This document shows, one piece after another, positions 48,841 to 61,270 of a DNA stretch of 64,000 nucleotides. The translations under genes were made by a program, and so were the position numbers. The DNA is from Gossypium raimondii (taxonomy: Eukaryota; Streptophyta; Magnoliopsida; Malvales; Malvaceae), in assembly GCF_025698545.1 (NCBI RefSeq), contig NC_068576.1, forward strand, positions 52,610,390 to 52,674,389, in the 5' to 3' direction. Under the pieces are notes generated by a model that was not told the origin of the DNA, searched no databases, and saw nothing but the letters and a program-made list of their open reading frames with translations. Position 1 is the first letter of the stretch. Each line of letters opens with the position of its first letter.

Positions 48841-50017
48841 AACCAATACGGGAAGTCCTGTATCCATCAAATTTCTTTTATTCAAACGAGACTTAACACT
48901 TGTCAGACATTATTGGATATGTGGTTTATGTTTATACATGACAATCATACATTTCACAACCATAACATTCAATTTAAACATATAAATATACATTTTAATT
49001 ATACGAACTTACCTCGTCACTTGCTTGTATACGAAGATCTATTAATCTGATACTTTTTCTTTTCCTCGATCTAACTCTTTATTTGATCTTTTTGGATCTA
49101 TATAAATGAATTTAACATCAATTTAACATACTTTATATTTAATTCAATACAACTTACATCTTAGGCAAAAGTACCATTTTGCCCCTATACTTTAATTAAT
49201 TCTAATTTCGTCCCTAGGCTCTAAAAATAAAATTCATGTAATTTAATCCTTAATCCAAGTCTAGCCAAATTTTTCATATAACATTTACAGCCCATGTAAT
49301 TCATAAGATTTAGAAATTTTCTATGAATTTTACACCTTTACAATTTAGTCCCTAAATTATAATTTCATGAAAATTTCCTTTACAAAAGTTGTTTATCTAT
49401 CAACAACCTTTCATTTTCTACCATAAATTTCAAAATTTCAGCATACTCATCCATATAAAACTTTTAATACTTTGACAACTTTACAAATTAATCCCCAAAA
49501 TAGGTAGATTAGGTTACTACAATCTCTAAATATAAAATTACTAAAATGGGACATGATTACTTACCTAATTAAGCTTGCTAAATTCTCTCTCTTAGCTAGG
49601 GTTTTCAGAGAAATTTTGGGAAGATGATGATATGAAATTATTTTATTCATTTAATTAACTTATCATCCATTAATTTTCAACTTTCTAATTTAGTCATTTT
49701 CTTTTCTAATTTTCCATGGATGAATCATCATAAATATCTACTAACTTCTCTTAATGGTCTATTTTCCATATAAGGACCTCAAATTTTGAATTCTATAGCT
49801 ATTTGATGCTTCTAGCTTCTAAAATTTAACTTTTACATTTCATGCAATTTGGTCCCTTTTAGAATTAAATATGAAATCGGTAAATTTTTCTTATCAAAAT
49901 TTTCATACGTCTTTTCTATCATAATGCAGACCATGAAATATTATTAAAATAATTTTTTTACTCAGATTTGTGGTCTCGAAACTACTGTTCCAATTTCACT
50001 GAACACGGGTTGTTACA

Positions 50018-50336
50018 GAGATGCTCAATATGGTGACTTCTCAAAGTTGAGATGATACTTTAGAATAGTGTAGACTATATATCTTGTCTTGTGTCTCCTA
50101 CTCGATCGATCACTCTTTGTCTTAGAATATGGTGACTTCTCTAAGTTGAGATGATACTTTAGAATAGTGTAGGCTATATATCTTGTCTTGTGTCTCCTAC
50201 TCGATGGATCACTCTTTGTCTTAGTGGTGAAAGCGAGTAATTTTATGGTGGGAGTTTGGTTTGATGTGTATTTCAACTATCAAACACTTTATCTCATTAA
50301 TGCTAAAGGCAGAGTAACGATAGGTATCAGCTTAAA
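50018..50336. repeat. Spacer between two LTRs with a 99-bp tandem duplication
   Basis: 50027-50125 and 50126-50224 are two head-to-tail copies of 99 bases differing at only a handful of positions (for example CTCAAAG/CTCTAAG, TAGACTA/TAGGCTA, GATCGATC/GATGGATC). The unit contains GTGTCTCCTACTCGAT and CACTCTTTGTCTTAG. The rest of this spacer is unremarkable. Confidence 0.9.
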
Positions 50337-50574
50337 TGTAACACCCCTAACCCATCACCGTCGCCAGAACAAGGTTACAGAGCATTATCAGAATTTACAG
50401 AAAAAAAAACATTTTATACCATTTAACATTCATATTAGAAATCAATTATATTCAGTCATATTGTCCCTTATATGAGCCCTCAAGGCTCAAAATACACACT
50501 AGAAACAAGTCGGGACTAAACGGGTACTCAAAGAATTTTTCGCAAAACTTCAAAAAAAATTTCTAGATGTAGGG

Positions 50575-50870
50575 GACACACGCCCGTGTGGTCAAGCTGT
50601 GTGGCTCAAATGGTCAAGAGATATGCCCGTGTCACAGGCTATGTGGGCATTCGAAGTAGGACAAAGGTCGTGTCCCAGCCCGTATCACTATTAGGGTACT
50701 CTCTGACTTGGGTCACACGGCCAAGTCACACACCCGTGTCCTAGGCCGTGTGAGCATACTGAATTGCATTAATAAGGTGCAAGGGTCACACGGCCAAGCC
50801 ACACGCCCGTATGCTAGGCCGTGTGTCACACATGACTGAGACATACACCCGTGTCTCTGTCAATGTAAAC
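50575..50870. repeat. Array of CACACGGCC/GTGTG palindromic words in LTR copy 3
   Basis: About ten words such as CACACGCCCGTGTGG, TCACACGGCCAAG, AGGCCGTGTGAGC and GCCGTGTGTCACAC occur at short, irregular spacing. The arrangement is collinear with the array at 45640-46025. Confidence 0.8.
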
Positions 50871-51749
50871 GAAAATAGGCCAATTTCAATGCCACTTTTC
50901 TCACCCAATTTGTCTTCCACCTACATCAACACTTCAACACGTTCACCAACCAATACAAGACATTTAAGTCAAGCCAAAACCAAGTTTAACACATATCATA
51001 ACACCCCATATGTCCAAGTATTCAATCTTGCCTAAATGACCATATAAACATATATACATATTTTTACAATCATGTTATCTCAAGCCATTCATCAACAGAC
51101 CCATATATTATCCATTCTTAACCACACCAAACATTTATCAAGCATAATAAGACCACACCTATATATATATGTATACATCAAAATATGATCAACACAAGCC
51201 ATTCCAATGGCTAGCCACCACCAAACACATATATACCATCATTGGCCAAATTTAGTCTATACATGCCATTATAATCCAAAATTTTAGTTTGTTGCGTATA
51301 TCGAACTGAGCTGATGTATAGTGTGAGATATCTCCGCCACACTTCCAACCCAAATAGCTTCCGAAATACTATAAAATAGAGAAAATAAAACAAAGTAAGC
51401 ATTTAATGCTTAGTAAGTTTGTATAAAGGAAAATTAACTTACTATTCATTTATATTTAAGATAAACATACAAAATACATCCAAAGCAAATTGACAAGTAG
51501 CCTAAACACATAAGTTCATCAAACATGTTAGTTATTTATTTCACATGGATATCAAGAAACATATAAGAGCTCATTTAATATTAAATTTCCATGCACTTCA
51601 TGTATATACGGATAATGATTCATTTCGAATTCATATATTTTCTTATGACATGATTTTTGCCATTTGAATCATTTAAAATATCAATGGATACACAAGTAGT
51701 ACACACGAAGTGTACAAATCTATAATCTATCAATTCGTATCCGAGAATG

Positions 51750-52010
51750 TTCATACGAGCATGTAAACGAGAAGCTCTTTCGAGCCATATAATGGGAAGC
51801 TTATGTGAGCCATGTAACGGGAAGCTCATAAGAGCCATAATTGGGAAGTTCAAGCGAGCCAATATCAGGAAGCTCCGGAGAGCCATAAATCGGGAAGCTT
51901 CAAAGAGCTAATTATCGGGAAGCTCCGAAGAGCCAAAAATGGGAAGCTTGTAGGAACCATATAACGAGAAGCTCATGTGAGCTAATAACGGGATGCTTTT
52001 TCGAGTTGTA
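51750..52010. repeat. Array of GGGAAGCTCNNNNGAGCC units in LTR copy 3
   Basis: About ten units of 20-30 bases, for example ATAATGGGAAGCTTATGTGAGCC, TAACGGGAAGCTCATAAGAGCC and TATCGGGAAGCTCCGAAGAGCC. Spacing is irregular and sequences vary, which fits replication slippage inside an LTR. Confidence 0.78.
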
Positions 52011-52773
52011 GTGTGTCCACAACACATGCAAGACCACAACCAATTCGGTAACCTTATATCCATTGAATTTCATTTATTCAAACATAACTTAATACTTATC
52101 AAACATTATCGAATATATAATTGATTTTCATACATGATAATTACACAATTCACATACATATCATTCAATTCAAATATAACTATAAAATTTAGTTACACGA
52201 ACTTACCTCGACAAGTGTTCGTGTATGCAAAATCTACTAATCTAACTCTTTTTCTTTTCCTCGATCTAACTCCGTATTTAGTCTATAATAATATGAAGTA
52301 AAAATTGAAGAACCAGCTTAAACCCTCTTCAATGTCTGTTTTAGAACCGAATTTATTGGTGAAAACACAATTCACATACATATCATTCAATTCAAATATA
52401 ACCAATTTGTTTTTAATTTGGCAAAATTTATAATTTTGCCATTAATTAGTTTTTATTTTATTATTTTCTCAGGTTATGCCGCCTCATCCACTTACTTTAG
52501 GCATATTTATGCCTTAAGTCTTCCCCTATTTATTAGTTAAGTTATTTAATCACTTCATTATCATAATTAGCAAGTTTTGCATATTTTTTTAATTTAGTCC
52601 TTTTTAACAAATTAGACATGCAATAGATAAAATTTCTTAACGAGATTTTCATACGACATTCCTATCATACCATAGACCATAAAATAATATTAAAATAAAA
52701 TTTCTTCTGACCTTGTATTTTTGGTCCCGAAACCACTATTCCAATTTCACTAAAAACGGGTTGTTACATTAAA

Positions 52774-54273
52774 AGTATTATTGGAGTTGACTTGAGGAGA
52801 TTGGACTGAGAGCTTGTTAAATTAAGAAGGTAATGGATTGACAAGTACTAATAGGAACTCTTTTCCATATATCTCCGAGAGATCATGTGGGCCCACTTTG
52901 TGTGATGCGGTGTTCTGGTGAGGCAAGTCTTTTTACGAGGTTGGGAAAGCTACGAGGTTGAACTTTCTTCATTCAATTATAAGATTGATGGTTTGGCAAT
53001 AGATGATACGACAAGGGTATAACAAGTATAATAATTGATTATGATATATTTCGATTTTAATTTAAGGTTAAAAGTGATGTAGTTAAGAAGGAAAAGCTTG
53101 ATCCCTTAAATAAATAGTAATATATTTTTTTAACACTTCAAAAATTAATAATTCAATTTAATCTTTTTAATTTTAACTAAATAAAAATATTTTATTTTTA
53201 CCTCTCTTAATAATTAATAATTCAATTTAAACCACTCTAAGACACCATTTTTAATGGTTGCCTCCAAAACTTTTAATTTCATCTTGCCTAGAACAAAATT
53301 ATTGACTTCCCTTTCTCCCTTGATTTGTAAAATACCAAAAGAAAACTAAAAGCAAGTAGCTTACTCAAAATATAACAAATCAATTATACTTCAAATTTTA
53401 TCATCATAGACGGCACGAATATGTAGGAAACTAAAATTTATTGTCATTTTAGCATGCACTTGGCTTAAGTGCCTATATCCCTCCAATAATAGCAATACCA
53501 ATTTTTTCTCTTCCAATTCGTATGCTTTTTTTACGAAGCTGTGATAAAATTTTATCATCTTCTGTTATTCTTCTTTAGTTAACTCATATTCTCAATCTAA
53601 TCCATTTGTTAACTTAAACATCATAACGTGTTTCGAGCACAAATTCGATACTCCTATAACATTTGTTTCAATTTCATGTCTACTCTCAACATAAACCTGC
53701 GTTAAGATTATTTAGATGCAATGAACATGAACTGACCAAATTGTAGAATTGTCAGAATCACATTAATTTCCATTGACTGGTTTTGTTGTTTTTAACCTTA
53801 CTTTCCTGTCTATATATATATGTATTATGTATTTTCTTAATATTCACTTTTTATCGAGGTAAATATTAGACAGAGGAGACCAGGTGAAATAACTCCTCAC
53901 ATTGAATGCACTCAACAACTCTGAAGTTTATCATCTAAAGCAGGCAACTACCAGGTCCCATCGGGGGAGGGAAACTTTTGCCTTGTTTACTTTCACATTC
54001 TTATGTGAACATTCAAGCTTTTTTTTTTTTTAATTTCATTTACTACCATTTACATAACCCCATTTTGATGAACTATATCTCTCGAGTTTTGCCACTTCTA
54101 TTACAACATTCATCATATAATCTTTGTCGGGTGGTTTTTTTCCTTGTCACGTTCTAACTTCGATTGTTTCTCAACAAAAAAAAAAATATAAAATAGTAAA
54201 TCATTATTTTATGGTATAGAGTGAAAGAATGTGAATGTTTGGAATAGTGTGTAGAGTTGCTGACGTACAAGAA
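52774..54273. other. Spacer and promoter region of the MIP1/DUF547 gene
   Basis: 1.5 kb, AT-rich to about 53850. I found no clear repeat ends or gene. The last 400 bases presumably hold the promoter and leader of the gene at 54274; a TA microsatellite is at 53811-53822. Confidence 0.5.
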
Positions 54274-57200
54274 ATGGATGGTTTTCGATTAGATCAGGAA
54301 GAAGGAGCTACAACAGCAGGGGGAGGAAAGGAGACTGAAGAATCTTCTTGGTCATCAAATCCACAAGTTCAGGCTCAACATAGGCGTTCTAAGAGGTGAC
54401 CTTCACATCTTACAAGTTTCTTATGTTGTTTTTGTCAACTTGTGCAATAATTAATCATAAAGTTAGTTGGACACTGTTGGGAATTGTACTAACCATGTCA
54501 ATTTTTCTGTAGTTCTAAGGGTTTATTTTTCTTTGTACTTAACTGGTGTTTGCTTCTATTTCATCCCCCCTTATCTTGTATTGCCTTTACTTGATAAGCA
54601 AGTGAAAAATTTGGGATCTTGTAAGTTTGAGTATGGTGCAATAGGTCTATGGATAAATAATCTCTCTTGGTTCAATGGCAGCAATATTAGTGAAGCAGGA
54701 TTCAGAAGAATGATTTGCTGTTGTTGTTTTACCTGGATATGGTATGAATACTTGATTGCTAAGACTCACTAGGGAACAAATGAACCTCAAATTCTGACCT
54801 AATCATCTTAGTAAATTTTCAGTGGAATGTTCTATTATAAACTACCAAATCAGGAATTCCACATCATGTTTTTAGCTTTTCACCATTCTGCTTCTAGGCT
54901 TTTGTTTTAGCTGCGAGCTTCATTCTGATTGTGAAGTGATGAATAATGAAGCCCTTAATGAGTGCTTTCACAAGTTTGTAGTTCTTGTAAGTAGCCATAA
55001 GTCATAGAGTTGGTTTGATTAACTTTACAAGTGCAATTTGAGCATATAATCTTTCCATAAAATTAATGTAATTCTCAGAATCAGTTAAATCTCATTCTGA
55101 CAGTTCCAATAACTATTCCTTGCTTTTGTTTCAGTGCGTCGGACAGAAATCTCGATGTTTTAAGAGGCAGAGTTTCGCGTCCAGTGAAGAAAGAGCAAAA
55201 TGTATGTGAGGATACATTTTCTGAACAATTCCAAACTATGGCCATCTCATGCTATATTAGAGGACTGAAGTTATATATATATATAGCCTTGTTTTGCAGT
55301 GTTGAACGAGTATGAGAATTATGCATACTTCTTTTATTTATTTATTTACCCTTTTTCTGTTTTTCAAATGTGAAAAAGTTGCAGGCATCTCCATTATCAA
55401 CAAGGGCTTCTAGGACTCGAAGTCCTCTTCATGATTGCTCTGCTTATGGCAACAAGAATATTTCAGTGAACCAACGAGCCTCTTTGGAGAAAGATGTAAG
55501 CCTTCAACTTAGATGGTTTTCTTTGATTATAAATGTTTGACTGAATGTCTGAAAGGCATATAGATACTTCAAGTATGATGAAGGTGAACCCTTATAGTTC
55601 TATTTCAGTTGGGCCATAAATGGGTAATGAACCCATATGCATTCCATGAGAGACTTGCCATGTGCACCTAAACAATGGATCAATGGTCTTTTATGCTGAA
55701 TAGCTGTATAATTTATCTCTTTGCTGCATAAGTTTCGACATTAGCATAACCATGGTTTTCCCCCTTTTCAGATAGAACTACTGCAATTACGTTTGCAACA
55801 AGAAAAATCTATGCGACTTATGCTTGAAAGAGCAATGGGGCGGGCTTCAAGCACTCTATCACCGGGGCATAGGCATTTTGCTACACAGGTAATATGATTT
55901 CTGGGAATGTGACTTTCTAGCTGTTTATGAAAACCAATCCTCAGCGAATCTTGGCTAATTTCAGACAAAGGAATTGATTGCGGAGATCGAGTTACTTGAA
56001 GAAGAGGTTGCAAACCGTGAGCAACATGTACTTTCTCTCTATAGGAGTGTTTTTGACCAGTGTGTTAGTCGGCAACCTTCTGAGCAGAGTTCAGGCAAGG
56101 CATCTCCTGCCCATATGAAGCATGCATCAAGGAAACACCCCAGTGTTATTTCAAGTGCATTTTGTTCTTCAAAAAAGTTCCCTTTGAAACCTTGGCAAGC
56201 TCTAGTTTCCACAAATGATTCTGGGAAAAGAATCTCTAGAAGTATTGATGCTTCACAGTTCTGTGGAAAAAACGACATTCTATTTGACAAGACATCTTCA
56301 CACTGTGTTAAGGCAAGAAACATGCGTACTCTAATTTTCTTTTTTACAACTGTGTTGTTAATTCTTGTTTTGTTCATTTAAAAGCTCATTCTGACATTAG
56401 TCTGTGAAAGTTAAGAGTTGCATGTTTCTGACATATCAAGAGCCTTGACGTCATAGATGGATGGGCATCTTGAGCAAGGGCTATTTCATACTATTCTTCA
56501 ACAATAACAAGTTGGATTCCTTAATCTGTTTTTTATATATATTGTACCAGTGAAAATATTAAATTCAAAGATTATGTTATATTGAAATCGATCATGCATT
56601 TTGTATTTTACTGTGTGAACCATATACCTAATCTGTTTTATAATGCCATGGCCATGCATGTTTGATGTCCAGACTTTCTTACCCTCGCATTTTTCAGGCT
56701 CATGAAAAAGTTCAAGGTATGGAAAAATCCTCAGTGCTGCGAACCCTGAAAGATCATCTATACCAGTGTCCAAGCAAGTTGTCGGAGGAGATGGTCAGAT
56801 GTATGGCAGCTGTATATTGCGGGCTTCGTGGTGCAACGTCTCCAAGTTCCAACAAAAACCAGTCACCTTTATTGTCAAGGTCATCAACTAATGTTGTACT
56901 TCCTAGACGTGGCGCCGGAGACGACCAGGATTTCTCTTGCACGTCTGATATTGAAATATCTTGGATATCAACTAATACGAACCAATTTTCTAGATCATCT
57001 TATGCCATCAGTAACTACAGGTTGGTTTATTATAGATACATATATATATAAATATCCAAAAAGAAAATAGAGAAATAAACATAGACAGGGAAATACTGTG
57101 TTTTGAGGAAATTAAGGTACACATTGCAGGAGCAATTTAAGAGCAACTTCTTTTTTTTTCTCTTCTTGTGATACAAGTCAAATTCAAGTTTAATGTTTGT

Positions 57201-58871
57201 TTTTCTTTTTTATTTAAACCAACAGCATGTTTCCAATTATTTTTCATCACATCCTTTGAAACTGACACAATTTGTGCATTAATTTGTCAACTTCAGAGCT
57301 CTAGTAGAACAACTAGAAAAAGTGACAGTGAATCAGATGGAATTTAATGCCCAAATTGCATTTTGGATCAATGTGTACAATGCCCTTGTTATGCATGTAA
57401 GCGCAAATTCATACCAGCTCGTTCGTTGCTTCCTTCTTTTTTCTTTTACCATCTTTAACTCTCAAAATTTCCTTGTGCAGGCATATTTAGCATATGGAAT
57501 TCCCCATGGTTCTTTAAGACGGTTAGCCTTGTTTCACAAGGTAGTCCTTTACTTAAATCCAAGCCAAAAACAAATTTAAGCATTTAATGACATCTTAAGA
57601 AAGTGTGGGAACCTCTAAGAGTGGTTGCATCTTTGTTATGATTTAGTCAGTTATTAGATGATAAAATTGGTTTTTCTGTATAGTGCAGGCTTCATACAAC
57701 ATTGGTGGCCATATCATAACTGCAAATGCCATAGAGCAGTCAATATTTTGCTTCCGTACACCTCGAATCGGGCGGGTATAACTTTTGACATCAAAAAGTA
57801 CATATATAGAAATAGGTTGATAATTCATAATCTTGCAATATCCAGTACATAATGTTATCTGATTATTGATTAATTCAATATGTTTCACATCTTTTCCCTC
57901 CAGTATGTAATGGATATTTCAATAATCTTTTAGCATCTCATTGTTGGCTATAATATAATGCCATAGGTTTAAGGTGTTTATCACTTATCAGTGTAACCTG
58001 TTCAACCTTTGAATACTAGAAACTTGTCTTACAGTGGAAATCAGCTACAATAACTTGCCAATTTCCTGATATTCATATATTTTATCTGATATTGTCTAAA
58101 TATCAGTGGCTAGAGACAATCCTCTCCACAGCATTAAGGAAAAAATCTGGTGAAGAAAGGCAAATTATCAGTTCAAATTTTGGTCTTCCATATGCCCAAC
58201 CACTTGCTTGCTTTGCTCTCAGTACTGGAGCTTTTTCTGATCCTGTGGTAATTTCTACTTGTCTTTTACAGTGTTTTGCAGTATAATTGTCATACAATAT
58301 AATTTAGTAGGGTTTACATATAATTGATCCGTTTCAGTTAAAATGTCAAAATTCAAAACTTATCTAGTTATTTTCATCTCAATAAAAGTTAGTCATCCAG
58401 TTTAGTGCTTGTATTGATTGAAAAGATACAATCTTGATACTTAATCACATAAATAGCATATTTTGAAGTCCTATCATTTGATTTTGAAAGCCTTTTTTTT
58501 TTTTCAATTTAACCTGTTTTTGGCTCATCTTACACTTGTAGCTAAAAGTTTACACAGCATCAAATGTTAAAGAAGAGTTAGAAGCTGCAAAAAGAGACTT
58601 CCTTCAAGCAAATGTAGTTGTTAAGAAGTCAAAGAAAGTATTCCTACCCAGAGTTCTTGAAAGATTTGCTAAAGAAGCCTCCATCAACTCAGACGATCTC
58701 TTGAACTGGGTTCTTGAAAATGTCGACAAAAAGCTCCACAATTCAATACAGAAATGTATGGACGGCAAATCCAAGAAGAAACCATCACATTGCATTGACT
58801 GGTTGCCTTACAGTTCAAGGTTCAGGTATATTTTCTCAAAGGATCTAACGGAGAAGCCATGGTGGGTGTGA
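54274..58871 (+). CDS. DUF547 protein with N-terminal MIP1-type leucine zipper
   Basis: Exons: 54274-54395, 55135-55201, 55379-55495 (or from 55385), 55772-55888, 55965-56312, 56698-57020, 57297-57396, 57481-57540, 57689-57775, 58107-58247 and 58542-58871, giving 603 residues in frame. Residues about 103-175 form a Leu/Glu/Arg-rich coiled coil (IELLQLRLQQEKSMRLMLER, then ELIAEIELLEEEVANREQHV), matching the ternary-complex factor MIP1 leucine zipper. A Ser-rich linker follows. The DUF547 domain spans about 365-505: FNAQIAFWINVYNALVMHAY, GIPHGS, GGHIITANAIEQSIF and CFALSTGAFSDP. The C-terminus ends DWLPYSSRFRYIF...PWWV, usual for the family. Plant members are poorly understood; the zipper suggests protein-protein contact. 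The intron after 56312 appears to use a GC donor. The N-terminus is the least certain part, as the first intron is long (739 bases) and an upstream exon cannot be ruled out. Confidence 0.9.
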
Positions 58872-59298
58872 CTGAGTTCGACTCTACACGAATTTAACTA
58901 CGATGGTTCTCGACATATTTTGTAGACGATGAAACGTAAGAGGTATCGCTCATCTTTACGTGTAATTCAATGTCAAATTCATTGTACATCCTAATCTCAT
59001 ATCACTTACCATATATTCTTGTGAGATTAATACCTTTGCAAAAGTAATGCATTTAACTTAATGAGTACATTACAATTCCTAATTGTTTTGAGGCTGTAAT
59101 AAGCCTTGAAATTCGCTGTGATTGGTGTTATTAGTTTGAATGTAATCTACTTTGTGTTTTTTTTAAACAGTAGGGGTTGTAGAGATTTTGAATCTGGGAC
59201 CATGACTGTGGAAAATTTAAACATTAGTTGTTTGCCACTTCACCTATGCTTCAGTTGACGAATGCAAATGTTGCATGTAGCACAGTGTAATAACTTTT

Positions 59299-59672
59299 GG
59301 TAAAAGTATCATGGAAGTATTTGTAACGTGAGTTAGATTGTATTTTACTTCCTCTATTAAAAAAATAAGTAAATTAGTCTATGTACATTAAATCAAAGAG
59401 CAAATCAGTCTTACTATTAAAAGTTTCATCCATTTCTACTAATAAAAACTAACCCCAATACGTCAACATGAGGTGTATGTGGTACGCCACATGTAAATGT
59501 CTTATTATTCCGTCAGACATTCCAGTTTTAACAATATAAATGTATGAAAACTTTAACAAAAATGACCAGTTTGCTATTCGATCTATCGTACAACAATTGT
59601 TTTGTTCATTTTTTGAACAAAATAGGTAAAATGTAAATTGACTCCTAATAAAGTCTCTATAATATATTTACC
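59299..59672. mobile_element. Fold-back MITE with GGTAAAAGTA-type ends and palindromic centre
   Basis: The left arm starts GGTAAAAGTATCATGGAAG and runs through AGATTGTATTTTACTTCC and AAATTAGTCTATGTACATTA; the right arm inversely gives GGTAAATATATTATAG, GTCAATTTACATTTTACC and CAATTGTTGTACGATAGATC. The centre holds the perfect-arm palindrome ATGTGGTACGCCACAT (59477-59492). About 374 bases with no coding capacity. Related elements are familiar from Malvaceae sequences (my recollection). Confidence 0.72.
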
Positions 59673-61270
59673 GGTAATCTTTAAGTTCTAATATCAGCTC
59701 TCTATATATTACAAGTTAAAATAAAATAAATTTTAAAATCAAAATAAAACTTTACCATTATATTAATTTTAACTTATAAAAAATTACAACTTTTGTATAT
59801 ACCAACATACAATTTATCAATTTTGGCCAAGCTAGTTACTCCTTTATAAATTTTTTTAGTTAGAAATTACTAACGCAATACATTTATTGATAATCTTTGT
59901 TTTAGTTTGGGCTTGTTGGTAAAAGTAATTACCATTTAATGCTATTGGATTAAAAAATTATCCGGTATAATAATAAATTTAATCCATAACATTTATTTTG
60001 TCAATTTCATTTTATTTTTGGATCATTTTGGTTATAACATTCAAATTTTTAGTTAAATTATTTTTGGACAAAAATTGATTGTTCTGTTAAAATTTAATGG
60101 CACCTATGCAACATCCCTTACATATTTCACTATTGATATGGATAATATTTTAATTTTTATATATTTTTTAAAATTTTAATTTTTTCATGAATTATGTGAT
60201 AGTCATTAAAGTTCAAACGCCAAAGTAATAAAAAGTACCAAAATAATTAACAAGATAAATGTTAATGGGCTTAATTTGTTATTTTATATCATTACATATC
60301 TAAAGTTAGGTTTAATTAGCCAACTATTTAAAATGGGGTTAATAAATAAATTTGCCACTTTATTACGTGTAAATATTAAAATTCATTATTATATTTTATT
60401 ATGATTGATTTTATCATTATATGTAATTAAAATTTACAAGTAAAATTTGATTTTAATTGTATTTTATCGTTCAACTTTAATTTTTAATCAAATTTTACAC
60501 TCAACATGCATTCTAGATGATTTCAAGACAATTTAACCCCCAAAAAGTTTTCAAATATTTCATTTTAATGAATAATTATAATTGATTTATAAAACATATT
60601 AAAATTAAGAATTTATTCTCCTTTAAATAAATGAGCACTTAATACTACACTATTTTATACTAGTATTGTGAGTGAAAATAATTATTACTATAAATTTTAT
60701 TACACCAAGATAGGTGTGAAAGTTACGCATTAAAACGTATGAGTGCGTTTATAAATAAATATAATTATTGATGAAATGTAAGATTTAATACTAATAATAA
60801 CATATAAGCAATATGTATGAAATTAAAATAAAAATAATTTAGATTTTGAATAAAAAATTTTAATAGGTAAAAATTAAATTAATAATATTAAATGTGCTTC
60901 AATTATTTATCATAAAAATAATAAAAATAAGATAAAACATTTATAATAGAAAAAAGTAAAACTAATAAAAGATGGAGACAAATGTGGAAAACTGAAAATG
61001 AGGGTATTTTAAAAAAAAAGAGAAAATGAGAGTATAAATAGAAGAGTGGATAAATAAGTAAAGTAATTTTATTTAAATGAAAAAAATAAATTGTTAATAC
61101 TATACTAAAATCTTATCACATATTTATGCATGAAAACTACAAATATATAACACAACTGTGTGTTTAAAAGTAATATACAATAAATAATGAAACTTATGGA
61201 GTATGGTTTGAAATTAATTAATAATAACACATGAAATATATATGTATTAAACTTAAAAAATTAGAAAATA

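Larger units (their letters stand above)
45403..50017 (+). mobile_element. LTR of the Gypsy-like TGTAACACCCC family (copy 2), split by a nested LTR
   Basis: It starts TGTAACACCCCTAACCC at 45403 and ends ACGGGTTGTTACA at 50017. After removing the nested LTR 46661-48157 and its duplication, about 3.1 kb remains, longer than the 2.4-kb copy at 50337. Flanks are GAAAC and GAGAT, which do not form a clean duplication, so it may be an old or recombined insertion. Internal arrays are listed separately. No gag-pol fragments are visible. Confidence 0.8.
50337..52768 (+). mobile_element. Solo LTR of the Gypsy-like TGTAACACCCC family (copy 3)
   Basis: It begins TGTAACACCCCTAACCC and ends AACGGGTTGTTACA, 2432 bases, with a perfect 5-bp duplication TTAAA (50332-50336 and 52769-52773). 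It carries the CACACGG palindrome array at 50575-50870 and the GGGAAGCTC array at 51750-52010. It is collinear with 45403-50017. There is no internal coding region. Confidence 0.92.

Noticed and set aside
45403-52768. A full LTR retrotransposon with 45403-50017 and 50337-52768 as its two LTRs
   Set aside because: Only about 320 bases separate them, with no coding or priming sequence, and the right copy has its own perfect TTAAA duplication on both sides. They are independent insertions.
58020-58045. Alternative acceptor TTACAG/TGGAAATC in the DUF547 gene
   Set aside because: It would insert unconserved sequence with stops before the conserved WLETILSTALRKKSGEE block, whose own acceptor at 58106 is good.
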